A stretch of 64,000 bases of DNA from contig NZ_CP113116.1 in NCBI RefSeq assembly GCF_026625985.1, positions 4,774,001 to 4,838,000 on the forward strand, given 5' to 3'. Both the position numbers and the translations under genes were made by a program. Below, piece after piece: positions 34,088-42,157 of this stretch (positions are counted from its first letter, which is position 1; every line of letters begins with the position of its first letter). The stretch comes from Mycobacterium sp. Aquia_213 (GTDB taxonomy: Bacteria; Actinomycetota; Actinomycetes; Mycobacteriales; Mycobacteriaceae). The notes below the pieces were generated by a model. It had not been told where the DNA came from. It searched no databases and worked only from the letters and a program-made list of their open reading frames with translations.

Positions 34088-35422
34088 ATGAGCGACGACG
34101 ACACCGATCCAGCTGCGCATTGGTCGTTCGAGACCAAGCAGGTTCACGCGGGCCAGCAGCCCGACCCGGCCACCAACGCACGCGCGCTGCCGATCTACCA
34201 GACCACCTCGTACGTCTTCGACGACACCACCCACGCCGCCGCCCTGTTCGGGCTCGAGGTCCCGGGCAACATCTACACCCGGATCGGCAACCCGACCACC
34301 GACGTCGTCGAACAGCGGATCGCCGCGCTGGAAGGCGGCGTCGCCGCCCTGTTCCTCAGCTCCGGACAGGCCGCTGAGACATTCGCCATATTGAACCTCG
34401 CGGGTGTCGGGGATCACATTGTGTCCAGTCCGCGCCTCTACGGTGGCACGTACAACTTGTTCCACTATTCGCTGGCCAAGCTCGGTATCGAGGTCAGCTT
34501 CGTCGAGGATCCCGACGATCTGGACTCGTGGCAGGCCGCCGTGCGGCCCAACACCAAGGCCTTCTTCGGCGAGACGATCTCCAACCCGCAGATCGACATC
34601 CTGGACACCCCGGGCGTCGCCGGGGTGGCGCACGCCAACGGCGTACCGCTGATCGTCGACAACACCATTGCCACGCCCTACCTGATCCAGCCGTTCACGC
34701 AGGGCGCCGACATCGTGGTGCACTCCGCGACGAAGTACCTGGGCGGGCACGGCTCCGCGATCGCCGGGGTCATCGTCGACGGCGGCACCTTCGACTGGAC
34801 GCAGGGCCGCTTCCCCGGGTTCACCACGCCCGATCCGAGCTACCACGGCGTGGTGTTCGCCGAGCTGGGACCGCCGGCGTTCGCGCTGAAGGCGCGCGTG
34901 CAGCTGCTGCGCGACTTCGGCTCTGCCGCCTCACCGTTCAACGCGTTCCTGGTGGCCCAGGGCCTGGAGACGCTGAGCCTGCGGATCGAGCGGCACGTCG
35001 CCAACGCACAACGGGTCGCGGAATTCCTCGAGGGGCACGCCGGCGTGGTGTCGGTCAACTACGCGGGGCTGCCCAGCTCGCCGTGGCACGAGCGGGCAAA
35101 GAAGTTGGCCCCCAAGGGAACCGGCGCGGTGCTGGCGTTCGAGCTGGCCGGCGGTATCGAGGCCGGCAAGGCGTTCGTGAACGCGCTGCAACTGCACAGC
35201 CACGTCGCCAACATCGGCGACGTGCGATCGCTGGTGATCCACCCGGCGTCGACCACCCACGCCCAGCTGAGCCCGGCCGAGCAGCTGAGCACCGGCGTCA
35301 CGCCGGGCCTGGTGCGGCTGGCCGTCGGCATCGAGAACATCGACGACATCCTGGCCGACCTCGAGCTCGGGTTCGCCGCCGTCCCCAAAAGCTCAGACCC
35401 GCAGGCCGTGGCGGCTTTTTAG
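34088..35422 (+). CDS. metC: O-acetylhomoserine sulfhydrylase (MetC/MetY type)
   Basis: This 444-residue PLP enzyme of the Cys/Met metabolism family makes homocysteine from O-acetylhomoserine and sulfide. The motifs are QTTSYVFDDTTHAAALF, TRIGNPTTDVVEQRIAALEGG, DNTIATPYLIQPF and VVHSATKYLGGHGSAIAG with the PLP Lys. The long form and the pairing with metX favour the MetY-like sulfhydrylase over a beta-lyase, although the H37Rv gene is named metC. It is controlled by the SAM-IV riboswitch and followed after 10 bp by metX. Confidence 0.94.
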   Translation: MSDDDTDPAAHWSFETKQVHAGQQPDPATNARALPIYQTTSYVFDDTTHAAALFGLEVPGNIYTRIGNPTTDVVEQRIAALEGGVAALFLSSGQAAETFAILNLAGVGDHIVSSPRLYGGTYNLFHYSLAKLGIEVSFVEDPDDLDSWQAAVRPNTKAFFGETISNPQIDILDTPGVAGVAHANGVPLIVDNTIATPYLIQPFTQGADIVVHSATKYLGGHGSAIAGVIVDGGTFDWTQGRFPGFTTPDPSYHGVVFAELGPPAFALKARVQLLRDFGSAASPFNAFLVAQGLETLSLRIERHVANAQRVAEFLEGHAGVVSVNYAGLPSSPWHERAKKLAPKGTGAVLAFELAGGIEAGKAFVNALQLHSHVANIGDVRSLVIHPASTTHAQLSPAEQLSTGVTPGLVRLAVGIENIDDILADLELGFAAVPKSSDPQAVAAF

Positions 35423-35432
35423 GGCTTCTGAC

Positions 35433-36572
35433 ATGACGATCTCCGACGTCCCCACGCAAACGTTGCCCGCCGAAGGCGAGGTTGGCCTGGTCGATATCGG
35501 CTCGCTGACCACCGAAAGCGGCGCCGTCATCGACAACGTCTGTATTGCCGTGCAGCGCTGGGGCGAGCTGTCCCCCACGCGCGACAACGTCGTGGTGGTG
35601 CTGCACGCTCTCACCGGCGATTCCCACATCACCGGCCCGGCCGGGCCGGGGCACCCCACGCCCGGCTGGTGGGACGGAATCGCCGGCCCGGGCGCACCGA
35701 TAGACACCAACCGCTGGTGCGCGGTGGCCACCAACGTGCTGGGCGGTTGCCGTGGCTCCACCGGGCCGAGTTCGCTTGCCCGCGACGGAAAGCCATGGGG
35801 CTCCCGGTTTCCGCTGATCACCGTGCGCGACCAGGTGGAGGCGGACATCGCCGCGCTCGACGCGCTGGGAATAAACCAGGTCGCCGCTGTAGTTGGCGGA
35901 TCCATGGGCGGCGCACGGGCTTTGGAATGGATGGTCGGCCACCCCGAGCGGGTTCGGGCCGGACTGCTGCTGGCGGTCGGGGCGCGTGCCACCGCCGACC
36001 AGATCGGCACTCAGACGACTCAGATCGCGGCGATCAAGGCCGACCCGAATTGGCAGGGCGGCGATTACCACGACACCGGGCGCATGCCGGATGCCGGACT
36101 GGCGATCGCCCGGCGCTTCGCCCATCTGACTTACCGCGGCGAGCTCGAGCTCGACAACAGGTTCGGCAACGACAGCCAGAGCGACGAGGATCCGTCGGAC
36201 GGCGGGCGCTACGCGGTGCAGAGCTACCTGGAACACCAGGGCGACAAGATCCTGGCCCGCTTCGATGCCGGCAGTTACGTGATCCTGACCGAGACGCTGA
36301 ACAGCCACGACGTCGGCCGCGGCCGCGGCGGGGTCAAGAAAGCGTTGCGCAGGTGCCCGGTACCGGCGGTGGTCGGCGGCATCACCTCCGACCGGCTCTA
36401 CCCGCTGCGCTTGCAGCAGGAGATGGCCGAGTTGCTGCCCGGCTGCACCGGGCTCGCGGTTGTCGACTCCATCTGCGGACATGACGGCTTTCTGGTGGAA
36501 ACCGAGGCGGTGGGCGAATTGATCCGCGAGACACTGGATTTGGCCGCGAGCGAAGGCGCGTGTCGCCGGTGA
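35433..36572 (+). CDS. metX: Homoserine O-acetyltransferase
   Basis: This 379-residue alpha/beta-hydrolase-fold enzyme transfers acetyl from acetyl-CoA to homoserine, supplying the substrate of MetC upstream. Diagnostic segments are VVVLHALTGDSH, TNVLGGCRGSTGPSS, VVGGSMGGARALEW (nucleophile Ser), and the C-terminal ITSDRLYPL (Asp) and CGHDGFLVE (His). Length and start are normal. Its stop overlaps the following methyltransferase (GTGA). Called metA in H37Rv. Confidence 0.96.
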   Translation: MTISDVPTQTLPAEGEVGLVDIGSLTTESGAVIDNVCIAVQRWGELSPTRDNVVVVLHALTGDSHITGPAGPGHPTPGWWDGIAGPGAPIDTNRWCAVATNVLGGCRGSTGPSSLARDGKPWGSRFPLITVRDQVEADIAALDALGINQVAAVVGGSMGGARALEWMVGHPERVRAGLLLAVGARATADQIGTQTTQIAAIKADPNWQGGDYHDTGRMPDAGLAIARRFAHLTYRGELELDNRFGNDSQSDEDPSDGGRYAVQSYLEHQGDKILARFDAGSYVILTETLNSHDVGRGRGGVKKALRRCPVPAVVGGITSDRLYPLRLQQEMAELLPGCTGLAVVDSICGHDGFLVETEAVGELIRETLDLAASEGACRR

Positions 36573-37303
36573 CCCGCGCTCGGCACGAACAGTCCCTGTC
36601 GTTCGGTTCGGCGGCCGCAGCCTATGAGCGTGGCCGCCCGTCGTATCCACCCGAGGCGATCGACTGGCTGTTGCCCCGGGGCGCGCGCCAGGTGCTCGAC
36701 CTGGGTGCGGGTACCGGCAAGCTGACCACCCGGCTGGTGGAACGCGGCCTCGACGTCGTGGCTGTGGACCCGATTCCGGACATGCTCGAAGTGCTCAGCG
36801 CCTCGCTGCCGGAAACCCGCGCGGTGCTGGGCACCGCCGAAGAGATTCCGTTGGAGGACAACAGCGTTGACGCCGTGCTGGTAGCCCAGGCGTGGCACTG
36901 GGTGGACCCGGAACGCGCGATTCCCGAGGTGGCCCGGGTGCTGCGGCCCGGCGGGCGCCTCGGCCTGGTGTGGAACACCCGCGACGAGCGGCTCGGCTGG
37001 GTGCGCGAGCTCGGTCAGATCATCGGCAGCGACGGCGACGGCCGCCGTTTCGACGTGACGCTGCCACCGCCCTTCGGCGAGCGTCAACGCCATCAAGTCG
37101 AATGGACGAATTACCTTACGCCGCAAGCGTTGATCGATCTGGTGGCCTCGCGCAGCTACTGCATCACCTCGCCGGCCGAGGTCCGCACGCAGACCCTCGA
37201 CCAGGTGCGCGAACTGCTGGCCACCCATCCGGCGCTGGCGAATTCAACGGGCCTGGCCATGCCGTATGTCACGGTGTGCATCCGCGCGACGCTGGGCGGT
37301 TGA
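36569..37303 (+). CDS. Class I SAM-dependent methyltransferase (Rv3342-like)
   Basis: This 244-residue protein has the glycine-rich SAM loop VLDLGAGTGKLTTRL, the acidic VVAVDPIPDML, GTAEEIPLEDNSVDAVLVAQAWHWV and RVLRPGGRLGLVWN. It belongs to the Methyltransf_11/UbiE-like group; the acceptor is unknown. The GTG at 36569 overlaps the metX stop and gives the same N-terminal spacing before SLSFGSA as Rv3342; GTG 36560 is an alternative. As third gene of a SAM-controlled operon it may be tuned to SAM supply, which is inference. Confidence 0.88.
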   Translation: MTRARHEQSLSFGSAAAAYERGRPSYPPEAIDWLLPRGARQVLDLGAGTGKLTTRLVERGLDVVAVDPIPDMLEVLSASLPETRAVLGTAEEIPLEDNSVDAVLVAQAWHWVDPERAIPEVARVLRPGGRLGLVWNTRDERLGWVRELGQIIGSDGDGRRFDVTLPPPFGERQRHQVEWTNYLTPQALIDLVASRSYCITSPAEVRTQTLDQVRELLATHPALANSTGLAMPYVTVCIRATLGG

Positions 37304-37390
37304 ACAGCGGGTTCGTCGGGCATTACCGGCCAATTCGCGGCATCTACTGGCGAGCATCCGTCGAAGGAGCGAAAAATCAAGGCATCAGCG

Positions 37391-38044
37391 GTGGCAATCG
37401 GCTTGGGGGCGAGCATCCTTTTATCCGGCGTGGCGGGCACCGGTTGCGCAAGCAACAAGTCGTCAAGCCCATCGTCGACAACGTCGTCATCGACGTCGAC
37501 CTCCTCCGCGTCGCCATCGTCGGCCCCATCGACATCGAACAGCGGCGCCCAGCCTTCGGATTACAGCAATTTGCTGATCAAGCCCGCCGATATCGTCGTG
37601 CCGGGCGAAAACTTTGCACTGGTGTCGACGAGGCCGCTTACCGACCCGACGGGAATTCTCGGCAAGTTTGGCAGCGGCCCGACCACGATTGATGGCTCGG
37701 CTCATGAAGTCGACGTCTCGCTGCACATCTACCCCGACGCGGCCGGGGCGACACAGGAGCACGATCAGGTCGCGCCGTACATCGCTAACCCAGACATGGG
37801 GTTCACACTTGCCGGCGGAACGGTGACTCCGGCGGACGTGGGAACCGGCGGAGCGATGGCTTTGGGAACCAACGGCTTGGACGCGGCACTCAAGCAAAGA
37901 GCGAGGGTGGTCTTCAGCGAGGGCAGGGTCTTCGCTCAAATCGAGTTCTTCAACCCGGGCAATGATCCGCTGAAACCGGACTTCGTTCTGGATGTCGCGC
38001 GGAAGCAGGACGCGGCCATCAAGGCCGCATTGCCGGCCGCATAG
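37391..38044 (+). CDS. Probable lipoprotein of unknown function
   Basis: This protein of about 217 residues has a hydrophobic signal ending in a lipobox (GVAGTGC), then a Ser/Thr/Pro-rich linker (about 20-55) and a globular domain (YSNLLIKPADIVVPGENF ... VLDVARKQDAAIKAAL). I do not recognise the family. From GTG 37391 the signal has no positive charge, and the AAGGAG box (37364-37369) is 21 bases away. An in-frame ATC at 37376 sits six bases after that box and would give I/M-KASAVAIG with a Lys, so the true start may be ATC. Confidence 0.75.
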   Translation: MAIGLGASILLSGVAGTGCASNKSSSPSSTTSSSTSTSSASPSSAPSTSNSGAQPSDYSNLLIKPADIVVPGENFALVSTRPLTDPTGILGKFGSGPTTIDGSAHEVDVSLHIYPDAAGATQEHDQVAPYIANPDMGFTLAGGTVTPADVGTGGAMALGTNGLDAALKQRARVVFSEGRVFAQIEFFNPGNDPLKPDFVLDVARKQDAAIKAALPAA

Positions 38045-38053
38045 TCGGTGATG

Positions 38054-39037
38054 TCAGTCGCCGACGAAGCTAACTTCTTTGTCGGCAACCACTTTCGCGG
38101 TCGCGGACTCGAGACCGTCGGGCGCAATTCGGGCAATCCGCGATTCGATGTCGTAGGGCACGATGATGGCGGTCGCACCCCGGATCCGGCTGACCGCGCG
38201 GGCCATCTTGTCCGCGGTGCGATCGTGCAGCAGCCGGCCGAGTAGCGGAGCGTAGGTTCGGCGCGGTAACAGCACCGTCACCCTGCTGTCCGGATGGTCG
38301 GTGAGCACTCGCCAGACCAGCTCGTGCGCGGCCCGGCCCAAGTGACGATCCGGGCAGTTGATCAACCACAGCGCGGTGTCGTGTTCGAAGCGCTCCCAAC
38401 GCTCGCGCAGCCGCGTCGCACGATCGACATCGATGACGAAGTGCACCGCGGTGAGTTCGTCGGCATGCAGCCCGTATCCCAGGCGCACGGCCTCGACCTC
38501 GGCGAGGTCGATCGTGTCGACGAACACCAGCACCTGCAGTCGCGGATGCCGTTCCAGGTCAGGGATTTCCGTGTGCGACATCTCCAAAACGGCTGCCTCG
38601 GCGCGGTATTTCTGGTTGAGCCGAATCAGGCCCCACACCAGCAGCGGGAAGATGACGACGATCAGCCACGCGCCTTCGGTGAACTTGGCCACCGCGAAGA
38701 TTCCCACCACGATCGTCGACGAGACCCCCGCCGACAGGTTCACGAGCATGCTGCGCTGCCAGCCCGGCCCGCGATGGGTCCGATGGTGTTTGGCCATACC
38801 GAAGCCGGCCATCGCGAATCCGGTGAACACACCGATCGCGAAAAACGGAACCAACGCGGTCACTTTCGCTTCGGTGATAATGAGCAGGGTCACGGCCAGC
38901 GCGGTGAGGACGATGATGCCGTTGGAGAACACCAGGCGATGACCGCGTTTCGTCAGCGGGCGCGGCAAGAACCGGTCCTCGGCAACGAAACTGGCCAGCG
39001 CGGGGAACCCATTGAAGCTGGTGTTGACGGCCTGCAG
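38054..39037 (-). pseudogene. 5'-truncated APC-family permease
   Basis: Recognisable homology starts abruptly with AVNTSFNGFPALASFVAEDRFLPRPL, a segment from the middle of APC-type amino acid/cation permeases (about TM8), and continues through the last membrane helices (FSNGIIVLTALAVTLLIITEA, LVPFFAIGVFTGFAM, LSAGVSSTIVVGIFAV) and a long cytosolic C-terminal domain to the natural stop. Upstream of about 39037 the frame reads antisense into another gene fragment. About 328 residues remain and the first half is lost, so it should not transport. Similar full-length permeases in mycobacteria have about 650 residues (e.g. Rv2690c). Confidence 0.75.
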
Positions 39038-39358
39038 ATGTTCGAGGTGTCCACCCAAACCCGGGTCATCGCGATCACCCGGGAGGATGCCCCGGTTCAG
39101 CTGCACCCGCGCCGCGACGCCCGACTCAGCGCCGGTGACACGGTCTATCTCGTCGGCCCATACCGTGAGCTGCTGGCCACCCTGCGGAAGGGACAGCCGT
39201 CGCGACCCGACAGCGATACAGCCGATGACCAATGCCCGGACGAGGACTACGAGATGAATCGCCAATCCCCGTCCAGTTCGCTACCGGCCTGCACATGCAT
39301 TCCGCCGACCATGAAGGATCGGCTTCCGACCGAAAACGTGCCCAGGCGTGACGAGTAA
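39038..39358 (+). pseudogene. 5'-truncated TrkA-C (RCK C-terminal) domain remnant
   Basis: The plus strand from 39038 encodes MFEVSTQTRVIAITREDAP, then QLHPRRDARLSAGDTVYLVG and PYRELLATLRKG, which is the last part of an RCK/TrkA-C ligand domain, followed by an acidic tail and TAA. The NAD-binding part is missing and the sequence abuts the truncated permease head to head. TrkA-type proteins are often encoded divergently from such permeases, so both probably lost their 5' ends in one deletion. The stop overlaps the PPE ATG by one base. Confidence 0.6.
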
Positions 39359-40662
39359 TGGAATTCGCGACACTTCCGCCTGAAGTCAATTCCGGCCGCA
39401 TCTACGCCGGGCCGGGTTCGGGACCGATGCTCGCCGCCGCGGAGGCCTGGGAAATGCTTGCGGCAGAACTGCATTCGACGGCGAACTCCTACGAATCGGT
39501 GGTTTCCGGGCTCACCGCGGGTCCGTGGCTGGGACCCTCATCGGCGTCGATGGCAGCCGCCGCATCCTCATATGTGACGTGGCTGAGCCGTACCGCCGCG
39601 CAAGCCGAGCAGACCGCCACCCAGGCCACGGCGGCGGCCGCCGCCTACGAGGAAGCCTTCGCCGCGACGGTCCCGCCTCCGGTGGTTGCGGCCAACCGTA
39701 GCCTGCTGGCGTCGTTGATTGCCACAAATGTGTTGGGGCAGAACACCCCAGCGATCGCGGCCACCGAAGCCGAGTACGGCGAGATGTGGGCCCAGGATGC
39801 CACCGCGATGTGCGGCTACTCGGGCTCCACGGCGGCGGCCACACAGCTCACGCCGTTCACCGCACCACAGCAGAACACCAATCAGGGTGGGGCGGCCGGG
39901 ATTACGCAGAGCACGGTCTCGAGTGTCTCCGACCCGGCTTCCTCGGTGTCAGACGCGGTGAGCGGCGTGACGAATGCACTCGGTGTGTCGTCGCCGCGTG
40001 ACGCCCTCGATCTCGGCGCCGACGCCATTGCCTACGGAGTCGACGCCCCGCTGGCTCCGCTGGGCGCGATATCGCTGCCGATCGACCTCGTCGGCGCCCA
40101 GACCGGTTTACACACCGATGACATCGTTTCCGGGTGGGACGCCACGGGGGTCCCGTCGGCGGCCGTGTCGGAAACCTCTCCACCGTCGGCGCCGGGGGCC
40201 GGCACGAACTTTGTGTCGACGAGGGTGGCCGCGGGGTTAGGCCAGGCGAACACGGTCGGCTCGCTGTCAGTGCCGCCCACCTGGGCCGCGTCGACACCGG
40301 CGGTGCGCCCGATCGCCCTGGCCTTACCGGCCGCGCCGGCCGGCAACGCAGCGCAGGCGATGGCGCCCAGTTTGGAAGGTTCGTTCGGGGAGATGGCCCT
40401 GGCCGGCACGGCCGGACGTGCAATCCGCGAGGGTTTCGGCGCGAAAGGCCGTGAGCAACGCGGCAAAGACCCGGTCGGGCTGCAGCCGGCCAGCGCCGCG
40501 GCGCGCAGGGTCGGGGATGAAGACGCGGTCGCCGACGGCGAGCCGCGCACCGTGGTGACGGGAATTGCGGCCGAAATTCGTGATTTCGCCCGATTGCGCG
40601 ACGAAGGCCTGTTGACCAATGAGCAATTCAACGAGCAGCGAAACCGCCTGCTCGGCCTGTGA
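39358..40662 (+). CDS. PPE-SVP protein with C-terminal SHOCT-like helices
   Basis: This 434-residue PPE protein has a PPE domain (1 to about 175) opening MEFATLPPEVNSGRIYAGPG with WLGPSS and GQNTPAIAATEAEYGEMW. It belongs to the SVP group by the motif GSLSVPPTW near residue 302. The last 32 residues, EIRDFARLRDEGLLTNEQF plus the NEQRNRLLGL end, look like a SHOCT domain (short helix pair with L-x-D-x-G-x-[IL]-[ST]-x-E-x-F). ESX export with a PE partner is expected, but no PE gene is adjacent. The ATG overlaps the TAA of the TrkA-C remnant, so its original promoter may have been lost. Confidence 0.9.
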   Translation: MEFATLPPEVNSGRIYAGPGSGPMLAAAEAWEMLAAELHSTANSYESVVSGLTAGPWLGPSSASMAAAASSYVTWLSRTAAQAEQTATQATAAAAAYEEAFAATVPPPVVAANRSLLASLIATNVLGQNTPAIAATEAEYGEMWAQDATAMCGYSGSTAAATQLTPFTAPQQNTNQGGAAGITQSTVSSVSDPASSVSDAVSGVTNALGVSSPRDALDLGADAIAYGVDAPLAPLGAISLPIDLVGAQTGLHTDDIVSGWDATGVPSAAVSETSPPSAPGAGTNFVSTRVAAGLGQANTVGSLSVPPTWAASTPAVRPIALALPAAPAGNAAQAMAPSLEGSFGEMALAGTAGRAIREGFGAKGREQRGKDPVGLQPASAAARRVGDEDAVADGEPRTVVTGIAAEIRDFARLRDEGLLTNEQFNEQRNRLLGL

Positions 40663-40783
40663 TGTGAATGCACCGTCGACCCGCGATATCCAGCAAGGGA
40701 ATTGAATCTTAACGTTGCGCTAGCGGGGCGAATCGCTCCGTTCTCGCAGCTAAAGATGCTGTCGCGCAGGGTATCTTGGGCTC

Positions 40784-42157
40784 GTGCCGACGGCCGCAGA
40801 GTACGCCTCCGCGGTACAGGAGTATCCGGCCGCGAAAGCTGCGGATCGCCAGCGGTGGAAGCCAATCGTGCTGCTCGCTTTGGTGGTTGGGCTGCAAAGC
40901 GCCGACGCCGGCACCGTGGGAGCACTGGTTGTTCCGCTCACGCAGTCATTGCACATCAACAACATTCAGGTTGGGCTACTGGTTACCGTGTCAACCGGCG
41001 TGGGTGCTCTCGCCACGCTACTGGCCGGACCACTCGCCGATCGCACCGTACGGGTTCGCCTGCTGTGGATAGCGCTGCTGGTGTGTTCGGCGGCAATGGC
41101 GTTGAGCGCGGCCAGCCCGAACTACGGCTGGCTGCTGGCCTGCCGGGTGGCCCTTGGTGCCGGGATCGCGGTCTCCGGTCCCGTGGTGGCGTCGCTGGTC
41201 GGTGATTACTTCAGGCCTGCCGAGCGCGGCCGTGTGTACGGGTTCGTCCTCGCCGGCGAAGGTACCTGTACGGCGATCGGGTTGCTGGTCGCGGGCGAAC
41301 TCGGCGCCGTCAGCTGGCGGCTGGGCTTCGGCTGGCTGGCCGCGGTGGGGTTCATCCTCAGCGTCGCGGTGGTGACGCTGCTTCGTGAACCGCTGCGCGG
41401 CGGCCGCCCCTGCGACACGACCGCCGATTCACGGCGCAGCTCGGTCTGGCGGGAACTACGTTGGGTGCTCTCGATCCGTACCAATGTCGTTCTGATTGCG
41501 GCATCCTCGTTCGGCTACTTCTTCTCCACCGGGTTGAGCACCTTCGGCGTCGCGCTGCTGTGCGGCCGGTTTCAGATCGGCCAGTCGGTGGCTACCATGC
41601 TGATCGCCGTCCTCGGCGTCGGTGCGCTGACCGGTGTGCTCACCACCGGACGCATCGCCGACTGGCTGACGAACCGGGGTCACATCAACGCGCGAATCAT
41701 GGTGGGCGGAGCGGCTTTTCTCGCCGCGGCGGTGTTCATTCTTCCCACGCTGCTCGCCGACAACCTTTTGCTCGCACTGACATTCGCGTTCCTCGCCGGG
41801 ACCGCAATGGGCGGGGTAAACGCGCCGCTGAACGCGGCAAGGCTGGACATCGTGCATTCGCGGCTGTGGGGCACGGCCGAGGCAGTCCGCAGCACCCTGG
41901 TGTCGATATCAACGGGATTGGCGCCGCTCGCATTCGGCGCGGTGTCCACCGCGATGGGCGGCACGCCAAGCGCGTTGGGCGATACCTTCCTGATCATGCT
42001 GGTCATGCTGATCGTCGCCGCGGGCCTGCTGTTGTGCCTGGCCCGCCGCACCTATCCGCGCGATGTCGCGACGGCGATGGCTTCCGAAGTGTTGACGGCT
42101 ACTCCTCCGCTTCGTCCGAGTCGCACAGCAGTCTCTCTGGGTGGTGGAAGGTGTTGA
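40784..42157 (+). CDS. MFS transporter
   Basis: This 457-residue protein has twelve helices of the major facilitator type. Motif A appears as GPLADRTVRVRL after TM2, and YGWLLACRVALGAGIAVSGPVVASLVGDYFRPAERGRVYG covers TM4-TM5 of the spinster/UhpC-like group. The substrate is unknown. GTG 40784 is used; the first 25 residues are polar. A TATCTT box lies about 15 bp upstream of the start. The 3' end overlaps the convergent 13E12 pseudogene by 59 bp. Confidence 0.88.
   Translation: MPTAAEYASAVQEYPAAKAADRQRWKPIVLLALVVGLQSADAGTVGALVVPLTQSLHINNIQVGLLVTVSTGVGALATLLAGPLADRTVRVRLLWIALLVCSAAMALSAASPNYGWLLACRVALGAGIAVSGPVVASLVGDYFRPAERGRVYGFVLAGEGTCTAIGLLVAGELGAVSWRLGFGWLAAVGFILSVAVVTLLREPLRGGRPCDTTADSRRSSVWRELRWVLSIRTNVVLIAASSFGYFFSTGLSTFGVALLCGRFQIGQSVATMLIAVLGVGALTGVLTTGRIADWLTNRGHINARIMVGGAAFLAAAVFILPTLLADNLLLALTFAFLAGTAMGGVNAPLNAARLDIVHSRLWGTAEAVRSTLVSISTGLAPLAFGAVSTAMGGTPSALGDTFLIMLVMLIVAAGLLLCLARRTYPRDVATAMASEVLTATPPLRPSRTAVSLGGGRC

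Noticed and set aside
38294..39358. A single long plus-strand gene across the permease/TrkA junction
   Set aside because: Only the part after 39038 resembles a protein family; the earlier part is antisense to clear permease sequence.
38054..39358. An insertion sequence at the truncated-gene junction
   Set aside because: No transposase, terminal inverted repeat or target duplication is visible; the two fragments abut directly.
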